This document shows positions 1-9,952 of a DNA stretch of 64,000 nt, piece by piece. Position numbers and translations under genes: made by a program. Below the pieces are notes generated by a model. It was not told where the DNA came from. It saw only the letters and a program-made list of their open reading frames with translations, and did not search any database. The first letter of the stretch is position 1. Every line of letters starts with the position of its first letter. Source of the DNA: Singulisphaera sp. GP187 (GTDB lineage Bacteria > Planctomycetota > Planctomycetia > Isosphaerales > Isosphaeraceae); the NCBI RefSeq assembly GCF_900129635.1, contig NZ_FSRB01000003.1, positions 992,001-1,056,000 on the forward strand, given 5' to 3'.

Positions 1-297
1 GCCCTCGCGTTTGTGACGAACACGCTGACCGACCCGACCACCAACCAGACGATCCTCTGCGTCTGCGTCCTGACCGGGGTCATGCCTCCGGCCGGGTTTA
101 CCTTGCATGTTCCCGAAGAGTCGGTGACCAACCTCGACTGGTCGGTGAACCAGGCCTTGCAGGCGATCCTCTCGGGCGGGATGACCTCGCCGGGGGTCAT
201 TCATTTCTCCAACGGGCTCCACGTCGCCGCGACCGGTGGCCCACTCATCGACCCTCACGGAAATCCGATCGAGCCGGAGCACGCTGCTGAGAACTGA
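1..297 (+). CDS. DUF502 family membrane protein, C-terminal part (cut by window start)
   Basis: The reading frame is open from base 1, so this is the 3' end of a gene that begins outside the window. The visible 98 residues contain the pattern typical of the DUF502 C-terminus: a stretch running into 'MPPAGFTLHVPEE', then 'LDWSVNQALQAILSGGMTSPG'. DUF502 proteins are usually about 200 residues with two N-terminal membrane segments; their biochemical role is not established. The gene ends in GAN-rich codons and a TGA, and is followed by a repeat-rich intergenic stretch that also holds the terminator of the convergent groESL operon. The family call rests on motif memory only. Confidence 0.7.
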   Translation, partial: ALAFVTNTLTDPTTNQTILCVCVLTGVMPPAGFTLHVPEESVTNLDWSVNQALQAILSGGMTSPGVIHFSNGLHVAATGGPLIDPHGNPIEPEHAAEN

Positions 298-364
298 AGG
301 CTCCGACGACGATTTCCAGCGGCTGGCCGCGATGGGAGATCTGTCTCCATTTTCGATTTCCAGG

Positions 365-542
365 CGAGCGGGGAGTGTGAGCTCCCTTTCGTTGGGTCGA
401 CTCCATCGCGCTTCCCCTGACAGGGAGCGATAAGCTCCCCTCCCTGGGACCGCGGGCGACCCGCCCGCGGTCCCAGGAAGCTCCTGCCGGGGTGCAACAG
501 GGAGCGGCTTCGCCGAGAGGGACAGGGAGCGATAAGCTCCCC
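365..542. repeat. cluster of short palindromic (REP-like) repeats in the 298-658 gap
   Basis: The gap between the DUF502 gene and groEL holds no gene. It contains a 21-base unit 'ACAGGGAGCGATAAGCTCC..' twice (420-440 and 522-542), a shorter variant at 497-507 and a related inverted form at 370-388. The units are imperfect palindromes built on GGGAGC...GCTCCC. Close relatives occur at 39,849-39,868 and near 9,887-9,905, so this is a dispersed family and not a local tandem repeat. The function is unknown; such elements often lie at gene ends, as here. Confidence 0.65.
444..476. repeat. perfect 15-bp GC hairpin
   Basis: The arms CTGGGACCGCGGGCG (444-458) and CGCCCGCGGTCCCAG (462-476) are perfect complements around a 3-base loop (ACC). 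No T-run follows on either strand, so it is not a standard intrinsic terminator. Degraded or half copies of the same sequence can be seen at 31,691-31,704 and 31,981-32,006, which suggests a dispersed repeat. Confidence 0.75.
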
Positions 543-576
543 GCTCACCGTTGAGGTGAGCGGGCTGGAATCAAAC

Positions 577-612
577 AAAAAAAGGGGAGCCGGACGAATC
601 CGGCTCCCCTTT
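577..612 (-). terminator. intrinsic terminator of the groES-groEL operon
   Basis: A perfect hairpin (arm AAAGGGGAGCCGGA at 581-594, loop CGAA, arm 599-612) lies 47 bases past the groEL stop. Read on the minus strand it runs directly into seven T residues and then GTTTG. A second perfect hairpin without a T-run (CCCGCTCACC / GGTGAGCGGG, 540-564) lies just downstream. Confidence 0.9.
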
Positions 613-658
613 CTGCATTCGGTATTGTCGACCCTGCTTGGTGAAGCAGGGGTTCGGC

Positions 659-2287
<1,629 letters not shown>

Positions 2288-2367
2288 GAATCAGTCACTC
2301 CCTCTCAGGATATTTCGATTGGATTGGGTCACAGGTCTAGGAGGTGGGTGCTTCCGCGGTCCGTCAG

Positions 2368-2658
2368 TCAGTCAATGACCGCCAGGATGTCGTCTTCACG
2401 CATCAGGAGAACCTTCTGGTCCCCTTCAATCTTGAACTCGTCCCCCGCGTAGGACGTGAACAGGACCTGATCGCCGACCTTGACCTGCAGCTCGCGGCGT
2501 TTGCCGTCCTTGGTGATCCGCCCATCTCCCACGGCGAGGACCTTCCCCTTCTGCGGCTTGTCCTTGGCGGTGTCGGGCAGCACGATCCCCCCGGCGGTCG
2601 TCCCCTTCGCTTCTTCTCGCTCGACCACCACGCGATCGCCCAACGGCTTGAGATTCAT
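2368..2658 (-). CDS. groES: co-chaperonin GroES (10 kDa)
   Basis: This is the co-chaperonin lid for GroEL and the first gene of the groESL operon. From the ATG at 2658 it encodes 96 residues, starting MNLKPLGDRVVVE, the standard GroES N-terminus. The mobile loop region (EEAKGTTAGGIVLPDTAKDKPQKG) and the C-terminal VLLMREDDILAVI segment are intact. The frame stays open upstream for 22 codons, but the ATG at 2658 is the right start: AAGGAG lies about nine bases before it, and the extra residues do not belong to the family. An inverted repeat 155 bases upstream may be regulatory. Confidence 0.97.
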   Translation of the reverse strand: MNLKPLGDRVVVEREEAKGTTAGGIVLPDTAKDKPQKGKVLAVGDGRITKDGKRRELQVKVGDQVLFTSYAGDEFKIEGDQKVLLMREDDILAVID

Positions 2659-2811
2659 CGGTCCGGTCTCCTTGCAGTGCAACCTAAAGCCTCGGGCAAC
2701 CCCGAGAACCCTCGCAACCGACACATCCGCCCACTAAAGCAGGCGAATGCAGGCGCTAGATGACATGCCCGGGAGTATGCAAGCGACGTGCCTTCAGAAA
2801 AATCGATTCTC

Positions 2812-2834
2812 AACTCATTGATGACCAATGAGTT
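2812..2834. promoter_or_regulatory. perfect inverted repeat upstream of groES (possible operator)
   Basis: AACTCATTG - ATGAC - CAATGAGTT is a perfect 9-bp inverted repeat with a 5-base spacer, lying between the dipeptidase stop and groES, both on the minus strand. It is not the CIRCE/HrcA box (TTAGCACTC-N9-GAGTGCTAA): both arm and spacer differ. It could be an operator for groESL or the stem of a weak terminator for the dipeptidase gene; a TTTTT run follows only after about eight bases on the minus strand. Confidence 0.5.
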
Positions 2835-2941
2835 AGGACGTCCGCCCCAGGATTCGACTCGCCGCTTGGTCTGCCGATCGAGACACCCTGGCCACGGCTG
2901 GCTGCCATTTAGGCAGGGACCTCGGTGAGGCGGGCACGGGT

Positions 2942-3967
2942 TCAGTCCCTCGGCGTTGCGCTCACGACCCGGGTCAGCAGGCCCCACGCGTTCCCCTGGA
3001 TCAGCGCGGTGGCGGTGTCCGCGTCGAACGAGGCGGTGAGCCAGGCGACGATCTCGGCGACAGTCCCCAGCCTCGGCAGGGTCTGGTCCACCCCGAGGAA
3101 GTCGGTGCCGATGGCGATTCCGTCAGGGCCGGGTCGGCCCTGGAACGGGATCGACGCGGTGGTCTCGATCACCGCCTTGATCTGGTCGGCCGCGGTGAAG
3201 AAAGGGGGACTGACGCTGATCCCGACCACTCCCCCCAACGCCCGGAGCCGGGTCAGATTCTCGAGGGTGATGGCTCGAGGACTGTCATAGGCCGCGTGCC
3301 ACAACGTGCCGTGGCTGTAGACCGGGAGCAACCGCGCGGCGCGTTCCGGGTCGGCCTCGAACCAGGCGAGCACCTCGGAGGCCGCCCTCGGGTTGAGATG
3401 GGCCAGGTCGAACACCGGGCGGGGGCCGCTCGGCGCGGCGGCCAGGTCGGCGAGGGTCTGAAGAAAGGTGCGTCCGAGGTCGGTGAGCCCGCGCTCGTCG
3501 CCGGGGGCCGACGACCCGGCCAGCACGCTGGTCGCCGTGTAGACCGGCTGAAACAGCCGGACCCCGCGTTCGAACAGGCGAGGCAGGCGGCCGAGATCCT
3601 CCGGGCCGCGCACCAAGGCATCGAAGCCCTCGATGCCGATCAGGCCCCAGCAGAGGCCCTCCGGATCATCGAGGCAGCGGGCCAGATCCTCGGGGCCGAT
3701 CAACAGCCGGCCCGGAAATTCCGCCTCGATCCGCGTGAGCAAGGCGTCAAGAGCCCCCCAGGGATCGGTCTGGCTCGCCCAGTCCTCGGCCTTGCGGTAA
3801 CAGGAGAGGATCGCAACCCAGGTCCCTTGCAAGTACCCCTCGGACTGACCCAGGCGACCGAGCACGCCCGGGTAGAGCGCGGGGTCGAAGACGGTCGTCT
3901 CCTGCGCGTACTGCAAGATCCAGTCGGTATGGAGGTCGATCAGGCGCGGAGGGGTCTTCGATTTCAT
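2942..3967 (-). CDS. membrane dipeptidase, peptidase family M19
   Basis: This is a zinc-dependent dipeptidase of the renal dipeptidase (M19) type, expected to cleave dipeptides, sometimes including D-amino-acid or modified ones. From the ATG at 3967 (AGGAAAG seven bases upstream) it has 341 residues. The metal-binding signature DLHTDW is near the N-terminus, GLIGIEGFDAL supplies the following conserved Glu, and the FDLAHLN, PVYSHG and GIAIGTDFLG blocks follow in the usual order. The family motif DxHxD is complete. No signal peptide is visible, so it is probably cytoplasmic despite the family name. An upstream GTG in frame would add 13 residues with a poorer ribosome site. Confidence 0.85.
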   Translation of the reverse strand: MKSKTPPRLIDLHTDWILQYAQETTVFDPALYPGVLGRLGQSEGYLQGTWVAILSCYRKAEDWASQTDPWGALDALLTRIEAEFPGRLLIGPEDLARCLDDPEGLCWGLIGIEGFDALVRGPEDLGRLPRLFERGVRLFQPVYTATSVLAGSSAPGDERGLTDLGRTFLQTLADLAAAPSGPRPVFDLAHLNPRAASEVLAWFEADPERAARLLPVYSHGTLWHAAYDSPRAITLENLTRLRALGGVVGISVSPPFFTAADQIKAVIETTASIPFQGRPGPDGIAIGTDFLGVDQTLPRLGTVAEIVAWLTASFDADTATALIQGNAWGLLTRVVSATPRD

Positions 3968-4104
3968 CGTCTTTCCTGATCGGAGCGGAGCGGGCGAAAC
4001 GGGCAACGGGCGTCACGTCGTTCTCAATCAGATCGAACGGTGGGGCACTTGGTCAACTCCGAAGGAATCCTCAGAGGCTACCCTCGTGCCCAGTTCCGAT
4101 CGGC

Positions 4105-5637
4105 TTACTGCGCCGCGCTCGACGGATTCACGAACGTCTCGAGCGGCACGCGTTCGAGGAATTGCTTGACGACACTCCGAAGCCCGTCCCAGCGGACGAC
4201 GTCGCGCGTCACCTTGGTCTCGTTCCGGCCGACCCAGGCGACCGGCGGGGCGTCCGCGAGCAGCGGGTTGCCGAGCCGGCCGGGCCAGACGGCGCCCACA
4301 CGGTGCGACGGGAGGGTCCCCCAGAACGCGCGGACCGTGGTTCCGGCCGACCGAGCGGGATCGTCCTTCGCGGAGAGGCTGGCCGCGAGCGCGGGCTTGC
4401 CCCACCCGAACAGAAGGGTCGACCCGCGCTGGGCTAGCACGATCGGCTGATCGAGCACCATGCCGAGGAGTTGCCCCTCCTCGTCGCGCGGCGCGAGCTT
4501 CGATCCCGTGGCGACCGACACCACGCGCGGAACGAATTGCGTGGCGAGCCGCTCGGCGATCTGAGCGTCGGCGACGTGGACGGCCAGGACGATCGCGGCG
4601 ACGTCCCCGTTCGGACCGGACGTGGCAAAGGCGGTGACCCCCCGAACCTGGGGAAAGAGGTCGACCTCGGGCTTCACCCCGGTGCCGAAGGAGAGCAAGT
4701 TCAGCCGCGTCCGCAACGGCGCGACCGACTCGTTCCCCGGCGCGGCGCGTTCGACGCGATCGGCCCAGGCAAACCGCGCATCCCAGGCTTGCGGACTCGA
4801 GTCAATCGAGAAGACGCTGGCCGCCATCACCTCCGAGGCCGGAATCCAGTCGAGCCAACTGGGCTCGATGATCGAGTTGCCGAGTGGAATCGTCAGTTCC
4901 CCCGTCATCGCGACTTCAACCGCCTCCCCCTCGATCCCGGCTCTTCCCTCCAGGCTTCGCCAACCGCTTGCCCGGATCGCTTCGAGGATCCGACGCCCCG
5001 TGGCCGACCCCGCCAACGGGAGCGCCTCGGGGTTGAAGTTGACAACCCAGCCGGATGCCGTCTCGGAGGGTTCGGCGTCCCGGATGACATTGACGGCAGC
5101 CAAGGCCGACGGGAGGTCGGCCCGCGAGCCCGCGATCGCCACTTTGCCCGGAATCCGCAGGGCAAGGGGGGCACCCGGCCGGCCGAGACGGTCGACCCGC
5201 ATGTCAAGATAAGGAGAATCGGGACCGCCGTCGGTCAGGGTCATCGCGGTGGTCAGTGCGGCCAGGGCCCCGTCGTCCTTGGGGGCGACGACATACCAGC
5301 GGAGGTGTCCGGCTTCCGGGTCGAGCCCCAGGCCAATCTGCGCGCCGTCAAATCGGCGAAACTCGCGGATCATCCCCGGATTGAGCGCGGCGATCGCGGC
5401 CTCGCTCGCCTTGGCGAACCCTTGAAAGTCGCGTGTCGCCCGTTTCCAGGCCGCCAGCGCCGCGGCGGGGTGGGGGACGCGCGCCCCTTTGAAGAGCGCG
5501 AGCAGCCGTTGGAGCTCTCGGTCGGGATGCACCAGCCGGATCGTCAGGACCTCGGTCGGCTCGGCCGCCTGCGTCAAACTCGCGCCGACGCTGAGACTGG
5601 CGCTCATGATGAGAATGACTATTGCCTTGTAGGCCAT
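4105..5637 (-). CDS. secreted protein of unknown function
   Basis: From the ATG at 5637 (AGGAG eight bases upstream) this is a 510-residue protein with a classical signal peptide: MAYKAIVILIMSASLSVGA then a cleavage-like AEP. An earlier in-frame start would add 36 basic residues and mask the signal. The mature part has no motif I can name. It alternates hydrophobic and charged stretches, with segments such as 'PLALRIPGKVAIAG' and 'VRGVTAFATSGPNGD', and resembles the long exported proteins of planctomycetes that are annotated only as hypothetical (DUF3352-like architecture is possible but unproven). It is monocistronic, with the divergent cnoX-like gene 240 bases away. Confidence 0.75.
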   Translation of the reverse strand: MAYKAIVILIMSASLSVGASLTQAAEPTEVLTIRLVHPDRELQRLLALFKGARVPHPAAALAAWKRATRDFQGFAKASEAAIAALNPGMIREFRRFDGAQIGLGLDPEAGHLRWYVVAPKDDGALAALTTAMTLTDGGPDSPYLDMRVDRLGRPGAPLALRIPGKVAIAGSRADLPSALAAVNVIRDAEPSETASGWVVNFNPEALPLAGSATGRRILEAIRASGWRSLEGRAGIEGEAVEVAMTGELTIPLGNSIIEPSWLDWIPASEVMAASVFSIDSSPQAWDARFAWADRVERAAPGNESVAPLRTRLNLLSFGTGVKPEVDLFPQVRGVTAFATSGPNGDVAAIVLAVHVADAQIAERLATQFVPRVVSVATGSKLAPRDEEGQLLGMVLDQPIVLAQRGSTLLFGWGKPALAASLSAKDDPARSAGTTVRAFWGTLPSHRVGAVWPGRLGNPLLADAPPVAWVGRNETKVTRDVVRWDGLRSVVKQFLERVPLETFVNPSSAAQ

Positions 5638-5878
5638 CACCGCTCCTGGGTGGCGAACGCGGGTTCGCCTTGGTTTTTTACGAGATGGGGCCGGCGCGAT
5701 CAGGATGGCATCGACCGCCCTTTTTTTTCCCTTCACGACCACCATCCTGCAATCGGCGTCCGTCGCTCCCGCCGCGGTCGGGCGCGCGACGCCGGTGACT
5801 TGATCCCAGAATTCCGGACAGCGTTCAAGACCGCTTCACACTTATTCCCCGCCGCTCTGACTTGGTAGACTGGGATTC

Positions 5879-6739
5879 ATGAGCACAAACACGCCTTACG
5901 TCATCGACACCACTCCCGAGACCTTCGAGAAGGACGTGATCGAGCGTTCCTCGGAACAGCCGGTGGTGGTCGACTTCTGGGCCGAGTGGTGCGCCCCTTG
6001 CCGCACGCTCGGACCGATCCTCGAGCGGCTGGCGGCGGAATACGACGGGAAGTTCCTCCTGGTGAAAGCCAACACCGAGGAATTGACCCAGGTCGCCTCC
6101 GCCTTCGGCGTCCGCTCGATCCCCGCCGTCTTCGGCCTGGTGGATGGCCGGGTGCGAGACTCGTTTGTGGGGGTCTTGTCCGAATCCGCGATCCGAGCGT
6201 TCCTCGACCGCCTGATGCCGACGCCGGCGGAAGCCGCGATCAAAGAGGCGAAAGCGCTGGAGTCGACCGATAGCCAGGCCGCAGAGGCCAAGTATCGCAC
6301 GGCCCTCGAAGCGCTCCCCAACGACCCGGTGATCAAGATCGGGCTGGCTCGGACGTTGCTTGCCCAAGCTCGTCTGGACGAGGGGCGAGCGCTGATCGCC
6401 GACCTTGAGCGCCGGGGATTCCTCGAGCCGGAAGCCGAGAAAGTCAAGGCCGAGCTCACCCTCCGCGGTCAAGGCCAGGCGACGGGTGGGGTCGAGGCAG
6501 CCCGCGCCGCGGTGGAGGCCAACTCCAAGGATCTCGCCCTCAAGCTCGCGCTGGCGGAAGCGCTTGCCGCCGACGGTCAATATGAAGCGGCGCTCGACCT
6601 CTGCCTCGAGTTGGTCGAGCGCGACCGCAAGGGAGTCGGGGAACCGGCCCGAAAGACCATGCTCGCGGTGTTCCAACTCCTCGGGTCTGCGGAGATCGTG
6701 GGCGACTATCAGCGGAAATTGGCCACCGTCCTCTTCTGA
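5879..6739 (+). CDS. cnoX: thioredoxin-TPR chaperedoxin, CnoX/YbbN family
   Basis: An N-terminal thioredoxin fold (about residues 1-110) is joined to a TPR region (about 120-286), the architecture of CnoX/YbbN. The active site is WCAPC (Cys38 and Cys41), so it should be redox active, unlike E. coli CnoX, which lacks the first Cys. The cis-Pro segment 'VRSIPAVFGLVDG' is present. CnoX proteins protect substrates from over-oxidation and pass them to DnaK and GroEL; finding it 3.2 kb from groESL fits but does not prove a link, since the genes are not co-transcribed. The ATG start has no strong ribosome site. Confidence 0.85.
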   Translation: MSTNTPYVIDTTPETFEKDVIERSSEQPVVVDFWAEWCAPCRTLGPILERLAAEYDGKFLLVKANTEELTQVASAFGVRSIPAVFGLVDGRVRDSFVGVLSESAIRAFLDRLMPTPAEAAIKEAKALESTDSQAAEAKYRTALEALPNDPVIKIGLARTLLAQARLDEGRALIADLERRGFLEPEAEKVKAELTLRGQGQATGGVEAARAAVEANSKDLALKLALAEALAADGQYEAALDLCLELVERDRKGVGEPARKTMLAVFQLLGSAEIVGDYQRKLATVLF

Positions 6740-6973
6740 TCTGACCCGCCGCGTACGCGTCGGCAACCGGCGGATTGCTCTTGAGCCAAAATCCATCCTT
6801 TGCTAAGGTTCGTTTCGCCCGGTCCCCTGACCTGCGCAACCGGTCAACTCAAAGGATGGGAATCGCCCGATTGGCGTGCCATCCGCCTCGATCGACGTCG
6901 CTCGAACGGATCCGACTCGACTAAACTTGACTTGAACTTGCCCCGACGCCAGCCCGGCAAGGAGGCCACTGGC

Positions 6974-8116
6974 ATGGACCGCCGCTCGGCCATGTTCCTG
7001 ACGCTTCTGGGAGGCCTCGTCCCCCGGGGCCTACTTGCGCAATCCCCCAAGCGACGCACCTCGCCCGCTTCGACCAAGGGCCGCGGCACGGCCCTGGAAC
7101 CGGCTCCGCTGAGGCGGTCGCGCACCGATGATCAACTCGACACCGATCCGGCGGAGGAGGAGGTTCCTCCCAACCTGCCCGCCGAACCGGGCCAACAGTG
7201 GCGAAATTATGATATCTCCCACTACACCAGCTTGGCCCACAATCAAAACAGCCCTCAAAACGCCATCATCGAATGGATCTTCCGGCGGACGACCCAGGCG
7301 GAGTGGCACGGCGACAAGATCGCCGTTCTGAGCGCCAGTCGAACCCAGGTGCGCGCCTACAACAACGCCAATGTCCTCAAGAAGGTCGATGAGGTCATCG
7401 AGCGGTTCACCAACGCCGAGCACGACATCCTCTCGATCCGGGTGCGGTTCGTCGCGGCCGTCGACAGCCGCTGGCGGTATGCGGTCTACTCACGGCTGAC
7501 CCCCGTCGGCAGCGGCCCTCAAGGGCAGCAAGTCTGGACCCTGAAGTCAGAGGATTCCGCTTTCGCCCTGACCCAGATGCAGGTCTACCAGGGATTCAAG
7601 CTCCTCACCGACCAAAAGGTCGACCTGGTGAACGGTCAGACTCTGGTGGTCAAGACTTCCGAGTCGCGCGGCTATACCGGCGGACTCCAGCGTGAGAGCG
7701 CAGCGGGGCTCGGCTATCAGCCGCGCACCGAGCAACTCGAGGAAGGGGTCACGCTCAAGCTCAGCCCACTACTCACCTACGATGGGGACACGCTCGACGC
7801 CGCCATCGAGCTCACGGCCAATACGGTCAAGAACTTCCATCGCACCCGGGTCATCGCCCCGCGCGAGGTCGGACCGAGCGAGCTCACCATTGACGTCCCC
7901 GAGGTCACCGAGTCCCGCCTGAATCAGACGGTCAAAAGCTGGCCCCTGAAGCAAACCTTGCTGATCTCGGCGGGGATCCAGCCGGGCATCCTCCAATCGA
8001 AGAGCGGCCTGTTCAACCTCCGAATTCCCGGCACCGTGCCAACCGGCACCGAGTTGCTCGTCTTCCTCGATGCCGAGGCCCAGGGACGCCCGGCCTCCGC
8101 CCGCGACCGTGAATAA
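6974..8116 (+). CDS. secreted, secretin-like domain protein
   Basis: The ATG at 6974 is set by AAGGAGG eight bases upstream and gives 380 residues; the open frame before it is not coding-like. The N-terminus MDRRSAMFLTLLGGLVPRGLLAQ is a signal peptide. After a basic, proline-rich linker, a domain beginning near 'NALIEWIFRRTTQAEWHGDKIAVLSASRTQV' is followed by a region with the beta-rich pattern of a secretin core ('LVNGQTLVVKTSESRGY', 'GVTLKLSPLLTYDGDTLDAAIELT'). It is much shorter than a type II/III secretin and lacks most N-domains, so it may be a stand-alone secretin-fold protein. The function is unknown. Confidence 0.65.
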   Translation: MDRRSAMFLTLLGGLVPRGLLAQSPKRRTSPASTKGRGTALEPAPLRRSRTDDQLDTDPAEEEVPPNLPAEPGQQWRNYDISHYTSLAHNQNSPQNAIIEWIFRRTTQAEWHGDKIAVLSASRTQVRAYNNANVLKKVDEVIERFTNAEHDILSIRVRFVAAVDSRWRYAVYSRLTPVGSGPQGQQVWTLKSEDSAFALTQMQVYQGFKLLTDQKVDLVNGQTLVVKTSESRGYTGGLQRESAAGLGYQPRTEQLEEGVTLKLSPLLTYDGDTLDAAIELTANTVKNFHRTRVIAPREVGPSELTIDVPEVTESRLNQTVKSWPLKQTLLISAGIQPGILQSKSGLFNLRIPGTVPTGTELLVFLDAEAQGRPASARDRE

Positions 8117-8426
8117 TCCAGGCTCCCGCTCGACGCTCGCTTCCTTGCCGATCACCCGCCCCCCTCAAGGCTCGGGTTCGCCTCGGCAAGGGGGCGACGA
8201 ACTGTTAACCTTTTCTTGCTTCTGAACCAACTCGTGCCCCGCTCCTCGCCGTCACTCATTGCTTTGCCTCGGAACTGAGGGAAATTCCGTCCCCTTTGGC
8301 TTCCGGGTCCTCGAAGCAAGAACCGGCATTCGCTCCGGGGGCATCCGGTCTCGCCACTCGGTGATGATGCGGGTATAACCAACGTGTCACCCATGAGCCC
8401 GTCCCTTGAGAGGCCCCCGCGTCATC

Positions 8427-9830
8427 ATGCAGTCTCCCATGTCTGGCCCGGCGGTGGCTTCCGATCAGCACTCTGGCATCGTTCCAACCCAGACGGGAGC
8501 GAGATTCGCCCTCTGGGTGCTGTTCAGCATGAACCTGCTGAACTACATCGACCGCTACTCGTTCTTCGCGGTCGGCACCCACGTCAAAGACGCGTTGGAG
8601 ATCAACGACTTCCGGCTCGGGTTGCTCAACTCATCGTTCATGATCGTCTATACGATCGCCTCCCCCCTGGTCGGCTGGTTTGGCGACCGGTATAGCCGTC
8701 GGATCATGCTCGCACTCGGAGTCGGGCTCTGGAGCGTGGCGACGGTCGGGACCGCCTTCTCGCAATCTTATCAGCAGATGTTCTTTTGGCGTTCTCTCCT
8801 CGGCGTCGGTGAGGCGACCTACGGGGTCATTGCCCCCGCGCTGCTGGCCGACCTGTTCCCGCCGAAGGAGCGAGGGCGGGTGATGGGCCTGTACTTCCTG
8901 GCCTTACCGCTCGGCGGCGCGCTCGGGTATGGAATCGGCGGCTGGGTGGCCGATGCCTGGCACTGGCGGGCCGCGTTCTGGGTGGTTGGTCTACCAGGGC
9001 TGCTGGTGGCACTTCTCGGCCTGGTGATTCGCGATCCCGGGCGTGGTGCCTCGGAAGGGAAGACGCACGCCGGGAAAGCCGACCGCCCGAAAATTCGCGA
9101 CTACCTCGCTCTGTTCCGGAACCGGACGTTCCTCTGGAACACGGCCGGGATGGCGGCCGTCACGTTTGCCAGCGGGGGCTACGCCGCCTGGGGTTCGACG
9201 TTCTACCAGACGGTCCGAGGGATGTCCGCCAAGTCGGCCGGGCTCTGGATCGGCGGTCTGACCGCAATCGCCGGGCTGCTCGGGATCGCGTGCGGAACCT
9301 GGTTCGCCGACTTCCTGTTCAAGTTCACCCGCCGCGCCTACCTGCTGATGGCCACCTTCGCCGTCCTGATCGCGACGCCATTCGCCTTGATGGGGATCCT
9401 CGACCCCGAGTTAACCACCTCGCTCAGCCTCCTGTTCGTCGCGATGGTGATGTTGGCCTCGGTGCTCGGCCCATGCAATGCGGTCACCGCCAACGTCGTC
9501 CCCTCGAACCAGCGGGCCGCGGGATATGCGCTGAGCATTTTCTTGATCCACCTCCTGGGCGACATCAGCTCCCCGATCCTCATCGGCACCGTCTCCGACA
9601 TGTTCGGTAACCCGAGCGTTGCCTCCTCGGCTCTCGGCGAACTGTTCGCGAGCCTCGGCGCCAAGCCGGTCCGCGAGAGCAACCTGATCGTCGGAATGCT
9701 TTCCGTCGTCCCGGTCATGATCCTCGGCAGCCTCTTCTTCTACTTCGGCTCGCGTCATCTCCCCGAAGACCAGGCGCGGGCCCAACAATTCTCCTCCGAC
9801 GATTCGGCGGACCTGATCCTCGGCCACTGA
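8427..9830 (+). CDS. major facilitator superfamily transporter, spinster-like
   Basis: This is an inner-membrane MFS carrier of about 467 residues with twelve hydrophobic segments. The first helix segment FSMNLLNYIDRYSFF and the loop motif 'GWFGDRYSRRIMLALG' after helix 2 are the MFS family-A signature, closest in my reading to the spinster (Spns) subgroup, which includes sphingolipid and organic-anion carriers; the substrate cannot be told from sequence. The ATG at 8427 is chosen over a TTG seven codons earlier. A 226-bp part of this gene (9,125-9,350) reappears, diverged and frameshifted, at 15,089-15,313. IS630 element number 1 lies 122 bases downstream. Confidence 0.85.
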   Translation: MQSPMSGPAVASDQHSGIVPTQTGARFALWVLFSMNLLNYIDRYSFFAVGTHVKDALEINDFRLGLLNSSFMIVYTIASPLVGWFGDRYSRRIMLALGVGLWSVATVGTAFSQSYQQMFFWRSLLGVGEATYGVIAPALLADLFPPKERGRVMGLYFLALPLGGALGYGIGGWVADAWHWRAAFWVVGLPGLLVALLGLVIRDPGRGASEGKTHAGKADRPKIRDYLALFRNRTFLWNTAGMAAVTFASGGYAAWGSTFYQTVRGMSAKSAGLWIGGLTAIAGLLGIACGTWFADFLFKFTRRAYLLMATFAVLIATPFALMGILDPELTTSLSLLFVAMVMLASVLGPCNAVTANVVPSNQRAAGYALSIFLIHLLGDISSPILIGTVSDMFGNPSVASSALGELFASLGAKPVRESNLIVGMLSVVPVMILGSLFFYFGSRHLPEDQARAQQFSSDDSADLILGH

Positions 9831-9952
9831 CCGCTCCCGCGCAGTGCAAACGCCTCCCTGACCGCCTCACTGGCTTCGCTCGCCGGCAAGGCGAGCGGGG
9901 AGCCTCAATTCTCTGTCTGGGAGAATCGGACTTCGACATCCTCATTTGACTA

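Noticed and set aside
2812..2834. CIRCE element
   Set aside because: The arm and spacer do not match TTAGCACTC-N9-GAGTGCTAA.
8143..8191. Terminator after the secretin-like gene
   Set aside because: The 9-bp arms CCTTGCCGA / TCGGCAAGG pair, but the loop is 31 bases and no T-run follows.
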